Source: Pseudomonadota bacterium (GTDB lineage: Bacteria > Desulfobacterota > Desulfovibrionia > Desulfovibrionales > Desulfovibrionaceae). Taken from it: a stretch of 63,982 bases of DNA. The translations under genes and the position numbers were made by a program. This document shows, in pieces, positions 1-9,270 of the stretch; the first letter of the stretch is position 1; each line of letters opens with the position of its first letter. The notes under the pieces were generated by a model. The model worked only from the letters and a program-made list of their open reading frames with translations, made no database searches and was not told where the DNA came from. Location of the stretch: assembly GCA_018816865.1 (NCBI GenBank), contig JAHIUW010000013.1, positions 1 through 63,982 of the forward strand. The letters are read 5' to 3'.

Positions 1-808
1 ACCAACGTTCAATGAATTCCCGGTATTCTTCTGTGCCTCGTTCACGTTCAATAATTTCGTTAAGTTGGCGGATGAACCCTTCACCCCATTGGCCGCGGGT
101 ACAGAAAATATGAGCCACCAGCACCGGTGTCACATACTCCTCGATTGACAGCGATTCGAGCCTGTTCTCTTCTCCCTGTTGTTTGGCCTGATACATAACG
201 AACGAGGGGATTTCGATGATGTAGTCCAGATACCCATGCGTAAGCATCTGGATAGTATTGGCACCTGGTGGCAGCACCCTCAGTGTGCTGTCATCCGAGC
301 TTGCCTTAACCATAGGCGTGATTTCACCGTAGGAGCGTGCTTGCAATACGGCACCACGAAGTCGTTTGTCCGCAAGCAGTCGAGTCAGGGAAATACGACC
401 CGCCCCACTGTCAAACTCTTTCACTCTTTCTTTGAGACAGATGACTCCATAGGGTAACGCCAAAATAACGGGAAGCGAGAACAGTGCCACTTTCTCCCGA
501 TCGGCAGTCCAAAAACCCGTGGAACAGACACGTTCTCCTTCTCGCATGTAATTCAATGTGCGTGGAAAATTCATTTCTAGTAGAACGTGTTCGTAGTCAG
601 GAAGCGCTGTGTGTAGTTTGTTGTAGACTTCGTCCACAACTCCCCTGCCTTTGTCAGGCCCCTCAAAGATAAAGGAGGTGGGCCGATCGGCCACGGCCCA
701 GATTACAGTTGTTTTGGTCTCTTGAGCGAACGAAGGGCCTGCGGGGAACAGCAATACTGATGCCCAAAGAAATACCAACAATATAGCTGCACTTTTGTTC
801 TCTGCCAT
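1..808 (-). CDS. Periplasmic substrate-binding-like protein, 3' end cut by window edge
   Basis: I translated this frame by hand. It opens at an ATG whose complement is at 806-808, after a GGGAG ribosome site, and stays open to base 1, so about 269 codons are visible and the C-terminus is missing. The first 26 or so residues form a signal peptide (positively charged start, then AAILLVFLWASVLLF, then an AFA/SFA-like cleavage region), so the product should be periplasmic. The body (IWAVADRPTSF near residue 35, GVVDEVYNKL near 52, a late ARSYG segment and GYLDYIIE) resembles the family 3 extracellular solute-binding fold, particularly the uncharacterised TIGR02285-type proteins found as lone genes without an ABC permease. 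No ligand can be inferred. Family assignment is from recognition only; the exported nature is clearer. Confidence 0.7.
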   Translation of the reverse strand, partial: MAENKSAAILLVFLWASVLLFPAGPSFAQETKTTVIWAVADRPTSFIFEGPDKGRGVVDEVYNKLHTALPDYEHVLLEMNFPRTLNYMREGERVCSTGFWTADREKVALFSLPVILALPYGVICLKERVKEFDSGAGRISLTRLLADKRLRGAVLQARSYGEITPMVKASSDDSTLRVLPPGANTIQMLTHGYLDYIIEIPSFVMYQAKQQGEENRLESLSIEEYVTPVLVAHIFCTRGQWGEGFIRQLNEIIERERGTEEYREFIERW

Positions 809-1014
809 GAACTACTCCCAACGTATTAGAGTCAGTCCTCCCAGATATCTAGACATAAAAAACCATGAATTTTGAATAGGGTTAGCATTTACTTAGGGGT
901 TGTACCAGACAACAAGCCCAAGAATTTTAATCAACTACTGTAGTATATCAAACGGGCTTCATGGATGCTGTTTTCAAAACGCACCCGTATTTCATTAAAA
1001 ATAGTGGAAAATGG

Positions 1015-1050
1015 TTTATCCGGGTCAAAAGTGCTCTTGACCCGGATAAA
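1015..1050. repeat. Perfect 14-bp inverted repeat
   Basis: The arms TTTATCCGGGTCAA (1015-1028) and TTGACCCGGATAAA (1037-1050) are exact reverse complements around an 8-nt spacer. Neither side is followed by a T-tract, so it is not a classical terminator. It lies in the 809-1262 gap between a minus-strand start and a minus-strand stop. Otherwise that gap holds only the degenerate terminator copy at 1145-1176; I see no convincing gene in it. Confidence 0.6.
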
Positions 1051-1144
1051 TTTGAAATCGGGGGCTACTCCATGTGCCGACAGGGGTACAAAGAGGGTGT
1101 TGCATACCCGCCGCCAGCGGCACTTCCTGCGCAACGTGACGCTG

Positions 1145-1176
1145 TTAAAAAAGCCCCTGAATCTCAGAGTTTTTTG
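1145..1176 (-). terminator. Degenerate terminator after the TPR gene
   Basis: On the minus strand an A-run is followed by CTCTGA, loop GAT, TCAGGG and then GC plus six T. The stem is 6 bp with one G.T wobble. The surrounding bases closely match the better terminator at 2467-2495, so this looks like a decayed copy of the same cassette. Confidence 0.5.
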
Positions 1177-1262
1177 TTGTTTTTGGCGTCTGGTTGGACA
1201 CGCTGTTTTTCTGCTGAATCCGTGGGATGTTTTCAGGTTCATCAGGCCGAATTCTTGGGGAG

Positions 1263-2354
1263 TTAGAAGGTGGGGACAGGGGTATCGGGGCTTATCAGCC
1301 TGGCTCTGCTGGCATCCAATCTGGCTTGGAAAATATTCCCCATTGCCTTGTGCATGAAGGCGCGGTTTCCATATGCAAAGGCATAGTCTGATTTCAGTTC
1401 GATGGCGCGATCATAATCCAGAATTGCGCGTTGGTACTGCCCGAGAGTGGCGTAGACAACGCCTCGGTTATAGTAGGCTTTGGTATAGTCCGGATTGAGC
1501 TTGATCGCCTGGCTGAAGTCCGTGACTGCCCGTGTGTGTCGCTGGAGCGTTGCGTAGGTCACGCCGCGATTATAGTAAGCCTCGCTAAAATCGGGACTCA
1601 GGTCGATAGCTCTCTCATAATCCGCGATTGCCCGCTTGTATTGGCTGAAGTGATTATAGACATTTCCCCGGTCGTTGTAGGCGATGCCATATTGCGGATC
1701 CAGCTCGATAGCCTGATTCAGATATTCCAGTGCTTTTTGCGGATCTGTGTATCGGCCATCATTCCAGAGAGCGTAGGCTTTTTGGGTCCACTCCTCTGCC
1801 GTCAAGCCTTGCGAGAGTTGCTTGAACTCATCTTCGAGTTCCGCGCGCTGTTCGGGGCTCAGTTTGCTCAGTTCGCTGTTTTTCGTTTCCAGTTCGTTGA
1901 TACGGGCGAGCAATTCCTGTTGTTTCCTTTCGGAGTCCTCATATTTTTCCAGAGCTCCTGCATTATCCAGAAACTCTTGGACACGGCGATCCAGTATTGA
2001 CGTGTCAATCTTGATGCGGGCGGTGACTTCGATGCCGAAGGTGTCGTCTGTGACGTATCTAGTTTCCTGAATGATTTCAGTGTGGAGAACACCTGCGGCC
2101 AGGGCTACGATCTGGTCCTGGGCCAGTTGGCCGTTTCTTACCGCGGTCAGGCTTTCAAGGTAGGTTCCTGCCTCTTCCAGGGCCATGCGTTTGGCTCGCG
2201 TCACAGCAGTAACTCGGGCGTCTTCCGGTGACTGTACGCCTTCAAAGGATTGGCGAATGGTCTTGGTGATGATCTTGGTTTCCGCCTGCGCCGCGAAGGC
2301 GAAGGCCACCAGCATGATCAGGAATATCAGTGTCTGAAAAACGCGTATGCGCAT
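1263..2354 (-). CDS. Exported TPR-repeat protein
   Basis: The 363-residue product begins with a clear signal peptide (LIFLIMLVAFAFAAQA, cleavage near residue 24), so it is exported. Residues 25-130 form a globular domain (KTIRQSFEGVQS, then an ARIKIDTSIL strand) reminiscent of LPP20/FlgT-N-like modules. Residues 135-170 are a charged coiled coil rich in Glu and Lys. From about 190 onward there are four or five tetratricopeptide repeats with the usual AYNDRGNVY, YNRGVTYATL and AFAYGNRAF helices. Such proteins act as scaffolds; nothing here shows the partner. The start is supported by GAGGAGAG just upstream of the ATG. It is monocistronic, with its own weak terminator about 90 bases past the stop. 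Confidence 0.8.
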   Translation of the reverse strand: MRIRVFQTLIFLIMLVAFAFAAQAETKIITKTIRQSFEGVQSPEDARVTAVTRAKRMALEEAGTYLESLTAVRNGQLAQDQIVALAAGVLHTEIIQETRYVTDDTFGIEVTARIKIDTSILDRRVQEFLDNAGALEKYEDSERKQQELLARINELETKNSELSKLSPEQRAELEDEFKQLSQGLTAEEWTQKAYALWNDGRYTDPQKALEYLNQAIELDPQYGIAYNDRGNVYNHFSQYKRAIADYERAIDLSPDFSEAYYNRGVTYATLQRHTRAVTDFSQAIKLNPDYTKAYYNRGVVYATLGQYQRAILDYDRAIELKSDYAFAYGNRAFMHKAMGNIFQARLDASRARLISPDTPVPTF

Positions 2355-2466
2355 GCTCTCTCCTCATTTCACTCCATGGATCGGCTCATACCAAGCACGA
2401 ATCAACGATGAAAGGCAAGGAGCAATCCCCCCGGTCAGTGACACCTCCGGCGCAACGCGCGCTGTT

Positions 2467-2495
2467 AAAAAAGCCCCTGAAATTCAGGGGCTTTT
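2467..2495 (-). terminator. Rho-independent terminator of the DinB-like gene
   Basis: AAAAGCCCCTG (2469-2479) pairs with CAGGGGCTTTT (2485-2495). On the minus strand the stem ends in six T before AACAGC. It lies about 50 bases past the DinB-like stop. The core and left flank are repeated in decayed form at 1145-1176. Confidence 0.85.
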
Positions 2496-2547
2496 CTTTT
2501 GGTTGCGACAGCAGGGCTCAGCGCGTGGCGTTGGGGTCCCGACTTGT

Positions 2548-3018
2548 TCAGGCAAGGCCCATGTGGGCTTTCACCTCGGCCAGGCGTCCATTGTAATGAT
2601 CCGTGTGCAGGCGCAGGTGGCTGTAATAATCGGTGATCAGGAATTCCAGGGTTTGGGGGCCGTCGGTCCGTATCCAGGCGTTCTTGCCTGCCGATTCGGG
2701 GGTGGTGGCGGCCAGATGCAGCAACAGGGCGTTGTAGCTGGCCCACAGGGTGGCAAGGGGCTGGAAATCGCACGCGTCGTAGCCCTGGGCGGCGACCCAT
2801 GATTCCGCCTCGTAGCCGGGGAAGTTCTCCAGGTCGCCCAGGCGCAGGCGGGCGAAGCGCTGGTGGTTGTTGCTGGCCGAGTCCAGCAGATGGCCCACAA
2901 TCTCCGCCAGGGTCCAGGCGTCGGGCGAAACCCTTACATGCGCGGCCTCGGCGGGGGTGTTGTCCAGCAGTTCCTGAAAGTCCGCGACAGTCTGCTGTGC
3001 ATCTTTGGTGTCCGGCAT
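2548..3018 (-). CDS. DinB-fold (DinB_2-like) protein
   Basis: This 156-residue soluble protein has the four-helix DinB/YfiT arrangement: an early helix ending WTLAEIVGHLLDSA, a long middle helix, and a C-terminal helix with YYSHLRLHTDHYNGRL. The spaced histidines (the one in EIVGHL and the pair in HLRLHTDH) match the three-His metal site of the family. Family members are metal-dependent enzymes, often bacillithiol- or glutathione-type transferases or hydrolases, but specific substrates are usually unknown and none is suggested here. GGAGGG lies upstream of the ATG with a long spacing. The gene stands alone with a strong terminator. Other open frames overlapping it are more arginine- and proline-rich and look like shadows. 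Confidence 0.8.
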   Translation of the reverse strand: MPDTKDAQQTVADFQELLDNTPAEAAHVRVSPDAWTLAEIVGHLLDSASNNHQRFARLRLGDLENFPGYEAESWVAAQGYDACDFQPLATLWASYNALLLHLAATTPESAGKNAWIRTDGPQTLEFLITDYYSHLRLHTDHYNGRLAEVKAHMGLA

Positions 3019-3143
3019 ATGATTTCCCTCCAGAATTTTCCAACATGCTTGGCCAGTTGTTTGGATTTCGTCAAGCGGGGCTGTGAGTTGCGCTCCCGCT
3101 GGGCCTCCCGTTTCGCCCCCCCCTCCGTTTTGTCTGAGACAAA

Positions 3144-3173
3144 AAGGCCCGCAGCTGTGAAGCTGCGGGCCTT
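3144..3173 (-). terminator. Terminator of the chemoreceptor gene
   Basis: The arms AAGGCCCGCAGCT (3144-3156) and AGCTGCGGGCCTT (3161-3173) pair perfectly around a 4-nt loop. On the minus strand they are followed by TTTTTGTC. The hairpin lies just beyond the chemoreceptor stop. Confidence 0.9.
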
Positions 3174-3196
3174 GTCATTGTCATGAAGCGCGCGGG

Positions 3197-5326
3197 CTAG
3201 TCGCGGCTGCTGGCCTGCAATTTGCCGATGAGCTGTTGCAGGTTGGCCGAGAGGTCGGCGATCTGGCGGATGGCATGCACGGACTGGGCGATGCCTTCCG
3301 AAGTCTCCAGGGAGATGGCGTGGATCTCCTCGGTGGAGCGGTTGATCTGCTCACTGGTGGCGGATTGTTCCTCCGCGGCTGTGGCGATGGACCGCACCCG
3401 GTCGGCGGTCTCCTCGACCTGCGCGATGATCTCTTCCAGCTTGGTCCCGGACTGCTCGGAGAGCGTCGTGCTCTGGGTCACGAGCTTGGAGGTCGTGGTC
3501 ATGACCGAGATGCTGTTGGTCGCACTGGCCTGGATGGCGGAGGTGGCCTTGGCGACCTCGCCCGTGGCCTGCATGGTCTTTTCGGCCAGCTTGCGCACCT
3601 CGTCGGCCACCACGGCGAAGCCGCGCCCGGCGTCGCCGGCGCGGGCGGCCTCGATGGCGGCGTTCAGGGCCAGGAGGTTGGTCTGGTCCGCGATGTCGCT
3701 GATCACGCCCATGATCGCGCCGATGCCCTCGGCCTGTGTGCCAAGTCCGTTCAGGACCTCGGTCAGGGTGCTGGTATGGGTGGCCACGTCCTTGGACGAG
3801 GCGATGACCTGATTGACCACCGCCATGCCCTCTGCGGCATGGGTGCTGGCCTTGTCCGCCCCTTCGGCGGCGGCTCCGGCATTCCGGGCGACCTCCAGCA
3901 CCGTGGCGTTCATCTCTTCCATGGCCGTGGCGGTCTCCATGGTGCGGGTCTTCTGGGTTTCGCTGCCGTGGCGAATCTGTTCGGCCTGGGTGGTCAGTTC
4001 GTCGGCACCGCTGGCCAGATTGGCCGAGATGCCCAGGGCCTGCTCCGTGACCTGATTGATGGTCTCCAGCAGTGAGCTGACGCGCAGGCGTTCCTTTTCG
4101 GCGGATTCCATGGCCGTTTTGGCGCGTTCGCTTTCCTGGCGCGATTCATCGCCGCGCAGCTGGGCCTCGTGCATCTTGTCGCGCAGGGTCTCGACCATGG
4201 AGTTGACCGAGGCCACGGTTTCGCCGATGGCGTCATCCGCGTCATAGCTGGCCCTGGCTTCCAGGTCGCCTCGGGCGATCTGGCCGGTGACTGCGGACAG
4301 GTCGCGCAACGGCTTCATCAGGCGATGGATCAGATAGATGAAGAACAACGCGGCCAGCAGGATGCCGACGGCGGTGACCGTTGCCCCGGCGATGAGCATG
4401 GTGCGGTCGGTGCCCATGTTGAGCCTGGAGGCGTCAAGGACCAGGCCGATGTGCCAGTCCCAGGGGGCGTAATGGCTGACATAGGCCAGACGGGCTTTGC
4501 CCGCCTGCGTGTACTCGATGAATTCGTTCTTGGCCCCCAGAAGGGCCTTCATGGTCTCGGGGGCGGGTTCGCCCAGTTCGGATTTCTGGAAGACGAACTT
4601 GCCGTCGGTCAGGGCCGCGAAACAGGAGCCCTCGCCGTTGTAGGTGGTCTTGTCCAGGACATCGCGCAGCTGCGGTGTCAGGATCTCTCGGCCCACATAG
4701 ATCACGGCCACGATCTTGCCCGAGGAGTCCTTCATGGGCTTGTAGGCGGTCAGGTACCAATCGCTGACAACGAAGGCCTTGCCCCGGAAGGTCTCGCCCT
4801 TCATTACGGTCTTGTAGACCGGGCTGTCCTCGGGGATGTAGGTGCCCGTGGCCCGTTTGCCGTCGGTCTTCTTGACGTTGGTCGAGACCCGCAGCAGCCT
4901 GCCGGGCAGGACCTGGAAGATGGTGGTGGTTCCGCCGACCATGCTCTGGACTTCATCCACCAGGGCGAAGTCGTTGTTGACTACGGAATCGCCCAGCTTC
5001 AGGGAAGGGATGCTTGCGGTGTCGGACTCCTTGCTGACCTGGTTGACCATGGTGCTGGTCAGGGGCTGGTCAGGGGCCAGCCTGAAGCCACCGCGGGCGG
5101 CGATTTCCCTGTCCATCAGCCCCAGGTCAGAGGCGAGTTTCTCCTGGGTGATGCTGTCTTGCATCTCCAGGGTGTCCGTCAGGTTGGTGATCATGTCCTC
5201 CATGGTGGAGTGGCCGAGATAATCCAACGAACGGACTGAAATGACATACGTGGTGCCCACGGCGGCGATGAGCAGCACCAACGTGGTGGCGATGACCGAT
5301 GTCATCAGTTTCTTGTTGAAGTTCAT
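3197..5326 (-). CDS. Methyl-accepting chemotaxis protein with periplasmic Cache domain
   Basis: The product is a two-membrane-segment chemoreceptor of about 709 residues. A first TM (residues 8-30) is followed by a large periplasmic part (about 35-300) of Cache type, with the motifs [12 protein letters not shown] and AVIYVGREI typical of a Cache_3/Cache_2 ligand pocket. A second TM ([14 protein letters not shown]) leads to a HAMP linker, then a coiled-coil signalling domain with the universal hairpin [19 protein letters not shown] and EVRKLAEKT. No CheR-tethering pentapeptide is seen at the C-terminus. Three ATGs lie close together at the start; I chose the third because AAGGA sits 8 nt before it. 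The ligand is unknown, and no che genes adjoin it. The gene ends at a strong terminator. Confidence 0.95.
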   Translation of the reverse strand: MNFNKKLMTSVIATTLVLLIAAVGTTYVISVRSLDYLGHSTMEDMITNLTDTLEMQDSITQEKLASDLGLMDREIAARGGFRLAPDQPLTSTMVNQVSKESDTASIPSLKLGDSVVNNDFALVDEVQSMVGGTTTIFQVLPGRLLRVSTNVKKTDGKRATGTYIPEDSPVYKTVMKGETFRGKAFVVSDWYLTAYKPMKDSSGKIVAVIYVGREILTPQLRDVLDKTTYNGEGSCFAALTDGKFVFQKSELGEPAPETMKALLGAKNEFIEYTQAGKARLAYVSHYAPWDWHIGLVLDASRLNMGTDRTMLIAGATVTAVGILLAALFFIYLIHRLMKPLRDLSAVTGQIARGDLEARASYDADDAIGETVASVNSMVETLRDKMHEAQLRGDESRQESERAKTAMESAEKERLRVSSLLETINQVTEQALGISANLASGADELTTQAEQIRHGSETQKTRTMETATAMEEMNATVLEVARNAGAAAEGADKASTHAAEGMAVVNQVIASSKDVATHTSTLTEVLNGLGTQAEGIGAIMGVISDIADQTNLLALNAAIEAARAGDAGRGFAVVADEVRKLAEKTMQATGEVAKATSAIQASATNSISVMTTTSKLVTQSTTLSEQSGTKLEEIIAQVEETADRVRSIATAAEEQSATSEQINRSTEEIHAISLETSEGIAQSVHAIRQIADLSANLQQLIGKLQASSRD

Positions 5327-5598
5327 CCGCATCATCCTTGTTAAAATAGGATTCCTGGTTCAGGAAAGTTCTTCTCTCCCAACGGGTGGTGGATAAATAG
5401 CACAGCAATACGAGGGCTGTACACTACTGAAATGTTAGGAGGTCAATGAATGCAAGATACGGGTTGTTTGGGCGCGTGATTGCTCCGCAGATGCGGGTAC
5501 AATCATAAAAACTGACTGTGTCGGGAGAGTATTTCAGTGGGCTGGGGGTGAGCAAGCTGGTGGGTTGTGAAATATCAGTAAGGCGAATTGTCCTCGCG

Positions 5599-7059
5599 CT
5601 ATTCCGCCACCACCATCAGCACCGAGGCCTGGGCACGGGTGGCGTGGGTCTCCAGGCTGGCGGTTCCGGGCTCGTTCAGCGCGGGGCAGGCCTTGCCCAA
5701 CAGGCCCTTGACCCAGTCCGTGACCCCGCCGCCCTTCTTGGGGGCGCGGTCGATGAGTTGGCGCAGCAGCCGGACATGGATGGCGTAGTTCACGTTCTCG
5801 GGCAGCTCTCCGGTGGCGCGGTAGACTCCGGCGGCGTCGATCATGGCCTGGACCACGCCCACCACCTCGCCCGAGAGATTGATCAGCGGCCCGCCGCTGT
5901 TGCCCTGGGCCACGGGCACGGAGATGGTCAGGGTGCGCGGGTCGCCGCCCACCCCCGTCGCCCCGGTGACGCGCCCGGTGGAGAGCTTGGGCGAGGTGCC
6001 CATGATGGCCACCTGGGGGAAGCCCACGGTGAAGACCTCGGCCCCCAGCCCCGGGGCCTCTTTCGCCAGGGGCAGTGCCGGGGGCAGGGCGCAGGGGTCT
6101 GCCACGGCCAGCAGCACCAGATCGCTGTCCGCATCCTCGGCGGCCACCGTGGCCGAGACATAGCTGCCGTCCGGGTGCACCAGGGAGATGGTCGTCCGGC
6201 CCACGACCACGTGCCGGTTGGTCACGGCGAATCCCGGGGCCGCGATCCAGGCCGTGCCCGTGGAGAACCCCTCCTGGCGCGCGCCAGGGCGGGTGGAGAT
6301 CTGTCGGGCCGCCTTGCTCAGCTTGGCCACAGCCGGGTGGCCTGGGGCCAGCTGATTGATGGTCTGCGAGACTTGCAGTGCCCAGTCCGCCCGGCCCTCG
6401 TTGACGAAGCCGGCGCCTGCATCCACGAGCAGTCCCAAGGCCCGGGAGTTGTCCCGGCGCATGCCTTCGCCGCCCGCGGACATGATGCCCATCAGGAATA
6501 GGGCGTCCGGCACGTCCTGGTTGGCGGCGGCCGTGAGCCAGCGCAGGGCTCCGGCCGTGTCGCGTTCGACCCCCTGTCCGTTGCGCATCAGCAGGCCCAG
6601 GGAGAACTGGGCGCGGGCGTTGTTGCTGGCGGCGGCCTTGTGGAACCAGCCGGCGGCCTGCTTGTAGTAGATACGGGCCTTGGTCTGCCAGCCTGAGCGT
6701 TCCTCGCGTTCGGCGCGGACCATGAGCATGGCCCCCAGCAGATACTGGGCCTGGGCGTTGCCGCGCCGGGCGGCACCCTCCAGCTGCGAGTCGTCGGCCT
6801 GGGCCGGGATGTCGTGGGAGAAATGGGAGAGCTCGGCCCGGGCAGGGGTGGCAGCGAGCAGGAGGCCGCAGGCCAGCAGCAGGGCCGTGCACAACCGCCC
6901 CAGGCCGCTCAGGACCCGTGGTCGGCTGGGGGATTGGTGGCGCAGGGAGGGGCGGCGTTGCGCATGGGTAACAAAACGCAGCCCCGGGGCGGGGGCTGCC
7001 TTGGAGAGCGGGATCGGACCCGGGAACAGGATGTCTTGCCGGGGGCGGAGCGGACCCAT
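5599..7059 (-). CDS. Exported Sel1-repeat trypsin-like serine protease
   Basis: The 486-residue product combines Sel1-like repeats (residues 90-215; AQAQYLLGAML, ARAQFSLGLLMRNGQG, DALFLMGIMSAGGEG) with a C-terminal S1 protease domain (about 260-445). The catalytic triad is visible as H283 in TNRHVV, D313 in DADSDLVLL and S388 in QGNSGGPL, so it should be active, Deg/HtrA-like without a PDZ domain. A hydrophobic export segment (about residues 57-75, ending TPARA) comes after an unusually long, Arg-rich N-terminal stretch of about 55 residues. The ATG has a good AAGGAG site, which supports the long form, yet an internal start cannot be excluded. The Sel1 part probably docks a partner. It is preceded by the histidine kinase gene on the same strand, 47 bases away. 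Confidence 0.88.
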   Translation of the reverse strand: MGPLRPRQDILFPGPIPLSKAAPAPGLRFVTHAQRRPSLRHQSPSRPRVLSGLGRLCTALLLACGLLLAATPARAELSHFSHDIPAQADDSQLEGAARRGNAQAQYLLGAMLMVRAEREERSGWQTKARIYYKQAAGWFHKAAASNNARAQFSLGLLMRNGQGVERDTAGALRWLTAAANQDVPDALFLMGIMSAGGEGMRRDNSRALGLLVDAGAGFVNEGRADWALQVSQTINQLAPGHPAVAKLSKAARQISTRPGARQEGFSTGTAWIAAPGFAVTNRHVVVGRTTISLVHPDGSYVSATVAAEDADSDLVLLAVADPCALPPALPLAKEAPGLGAEVFTVGFPQVAIMGTSPKLSTGRVTGATGVGGDPRTLTISVPVAQGNSGGPLINLSGEVVGVVQAMIDAAGVYRATGELPENVNYAIHVRLLRQLIDRAPKKGGGVTDWVKGLLGKACPALNEPGTASLETHATRAQASVLMVVAE

Positions 7060-7106
7060 GGCGTCTCCTTGGGCGGCGGGCCGCCCGGGCGTTGCGTGTG
7101 GTGCGC

Positions 7107-9056
7107 TCAGGGGATTTGGACGTTGATCCAGAAATTGATGGTGGTGCCCTTGTCCACCTGGCTTTCCACGGTGATGATCCCGCCCATGAGGGTCACCAGG
7201 CGTTTGACGATACCCAGGCCCAGCCCCGTGCCCTCGTACTTGCTGGACTTGGCCCAGTTGAGTTGCACGAAGGGCTCGAAGATGGTCTCCAGCTGTTCCT
7301 CGGGAATGCCGCAGCCCGTGTCCGTGATGGTGAACAGCAGCCTTGCGTTATTCGGATTGGCGGTTTTGCGCAGGATGAAGACCTCCAGCCGCACGGAGCC
7401 TTCCTTGGTGAACTTGACCGAGTTGCCCACCAGGTTGAACAGGATCTGGCGGATGCGGCCCTCGTCCCCGATCAGCAGTTGGGGCACGTTCTTGTCCACC
7501 GTGGAGCTGACCTCCAGGCCGCGCTTCAGACTCTGTTCCTTGTAGGTATTGATTACGGTGCGGATGGACTCGCGCAGATCGAATTCGTTGCAAGACAAGG
7601 GGATCTTGTCGGCCTGGAGCTTGGAGAAGTCCAGGATGTCGTTGATGATGGCCAGCAGCCCTTCGCCTGCGGCCAGGGCGATCTCGATGGAGTCGCGCTG
7701 GTCGTCGTTCAGGTTCGTGTCCATGAGCACGTCGAGCATGCCCAGCATACCGTTCAGGGGCGCGCGCAGTTCGTGGCTCATGTTGGCCAGGAACTCGTCC
7801 TTCATCTTGGTGGCGTTTTCGGCCAAGGCCATGGCCTTGCGCATCTCCTCCTCGGAGGCGGTCTGTTCGGTCACGTCCTGGGAGACCACGAGTACGCCGG
7901 GGGACAGGTCGTCCCGCAGGCTGGCGGGATAGGTTTTGGTGCGGTAGATGTGGCCCTTATGGTCGCGCGCAAGGGCTTCCACCGGCTTGCCCTGCTCCAG
8001 GCATGCCGTGGCCGGACAGTCGGGGCAGAGTCCGGTTCCGGCCTGCCAGAGATCATAGCAGTAGGCCCCGATGATCTCCTCGGGCGGCAGGCCGGTGATT
8101 TCGCACATGGCCCGATTGGCCCACAGGATCCTGTGCTCCGAATCCTGGAAGGTCACGGCCTCGCTGATGGTATCGAGGATGGCCTTCTTCTCGCGTTCGG
8201 ACTGGCGCAGGGCGCGCTCCATCTCGATGCGCTCGCTGATGTCGTTCATCACGCAGACCAGGCCCTGGACGTCACCCTTTGGGCCGTTGATGCTCTTGGT
8301 CACGATGTCCACCCAGAAGGTCGTGCCGTCGTCCCTTATGAAGCGCTTTTCCATGCGCTGCGAAGCCATGCCGCCGGCCAGCAGTTGTGCGGTGCGTTCC
8401 CGGCAGCGGGCCTGGTCGTCGGGGTGGGTGAAGTCCAGCGGAGTCTTGCCGATGAGCTTGTCCCAGCCACAGCCCAACAGCTCCAGCCACTTTTCGTTGG
8501 CCTTGCCGAAGGTTCCGTCCGGACCGCAGATGGCGATGCCCGAAGCCGCGTTGTTGAAGATCGTCCTGAACAGGAGCTTGCGCTGCAGCAGGTCTTCCTG
8601 CTCGGTGCGGATGTCGGTGATGTCGGCCCGGTAGCCGATGAGTTCGGGGGGCTCGCCCGGACCGGTGGCCACCAGACACTTGCGATCCCGCAGCCAGGCC
8701 CAGGAGCCATCCTTGCGGCGCAGGCGGTATTCGTAGGTCCCGCAGACGCCCTCCGTGAGTTCCTGGCGGAAGGAAAGGGCGTGGGCCCGGTCCTCGGGGT
8801 GGAGGAGTTCGCGCCAGAAGCCGACCTTGGCCGTCACCTCTTCGGGTTCGTAACCCAGGATGTCGCGCACGTTCTCGCTGACAAAGGTTGAGATGTAATC
8901 GCGCGAAGGGTCAGCCCTGTAAATGATGACGGGGCTGTCTCCCAGGGCGCACTCCAGGCGTTCATTCTCGTGGCGCAGGGTCTCCAGTTCTCTGGTCACG
9001 GAGGCCAGCCTGCGTTCCAGTTCTTGGTAGTCCTTGGCGGTATATGTGCGGTCCAT
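7107..9056 (-). CDS. PAS-domain sensor histidine kinase
   Basis: From the ATG at 9056 the product has about 649 residues and no membrane segment, so it is a cytoplasmic sensor. A short coiled coil (ELERRLASVTRELETLRHENERL region) is followed by three PAS domains (about 35-150, 160-275, 290-400), the first two with PAC-like YRLRRKDGSW and RFIRDDGTTFW strands. Then come a HisKA dimerisation domain with the phospho-His in NMSHELRAPLNG, and an HATPase_c domain with N (NLVGNSVKF), G1 (DTGCGIP) and G2 (GTGLGLGIV) boxes. There is no receiver domain, so the partner regulator lies elsewhere. The frame stays open upstream to 9233, but that part looks non-coding and the conserved coiled coil begins just after the chosen ATG. 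Confidence 0.93.
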   Translation of the reverse strand: MDRTYTAKDYQELERRLASVTRELETLRHENERLECALGDSPVIIYRADPSRDYISTFVSENVRDILGYEPEEVTAKVGFWRELLHPEDRAHALSFRQELTEGVCGTYEYRLRRKDGSWAWLRDRKCLVATGPGEPPELIGYRADITDIRTEQEDLLQRKLLFRTIFNNAASGIAICGPDGTFGKANEKWLELLGCGWDKLIGKTPLDFTHPDDQARCRERTAQLLAGGMASQRMEKRFIRDDGTTFWVDIVTKSINGPKGDVQGLVCVMNDISERIEMERALRQSEREKKAILDTISEAVTFQDSEHRILWANRAMCEITGLPPEEIIGAYCYDLWQAGTGLCPDCPATACLEQGKPVEALARDHKGHIYRTKTYPASLRDDLSPGVLVVSQDVTEQTASEEEMRKAMALAENATKMKDEFLANMSHELRAPLNGMLGMLDVLMDTNLNDDQRDSIEIALAAGEGLLAIINDILDFSKLQADKIPLSCNEFDLRESIRTVINTYKEQSLKRGLEVSSTVDKNVPQLLIGDEGRIRQILFNLVGNSVKFTKEGSVRLEVFILRKTANPNNARLLFTITDTGCGIPEEQLETIFEPFVQLNWAKSSKYEGTGLGLGIVKRLVTLMGGIITVESQVDKGTTINFWINVQIP

Positions 9057-9270
9057 GCTTGTGGCCTTGTTGGCTTTGCTCGAAGGTGGTTGCGCCTGGG
9101 GCGGATTCTCAGAATTGACCAATAATATTGGAAATTGAAGGCTTGTCAACAAATTGAGTTGAAGAAATGGCGACCCGCCGCAGGTCGGAGGCATCGTCCA
9201 TGCTGTTGTCTTGGCATGCATTCTCGGGTACATGGGGGCAGTTCAATGGGTTCATCCGAGGAGGTCTCTA

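Noticed and set aside
5446-5508. 20-codon ORF with a strong AGGAGGT site
   Set aside because: Attractive ribosome site, but no promoter or downstream gene on that strand and no recognisable peptide.
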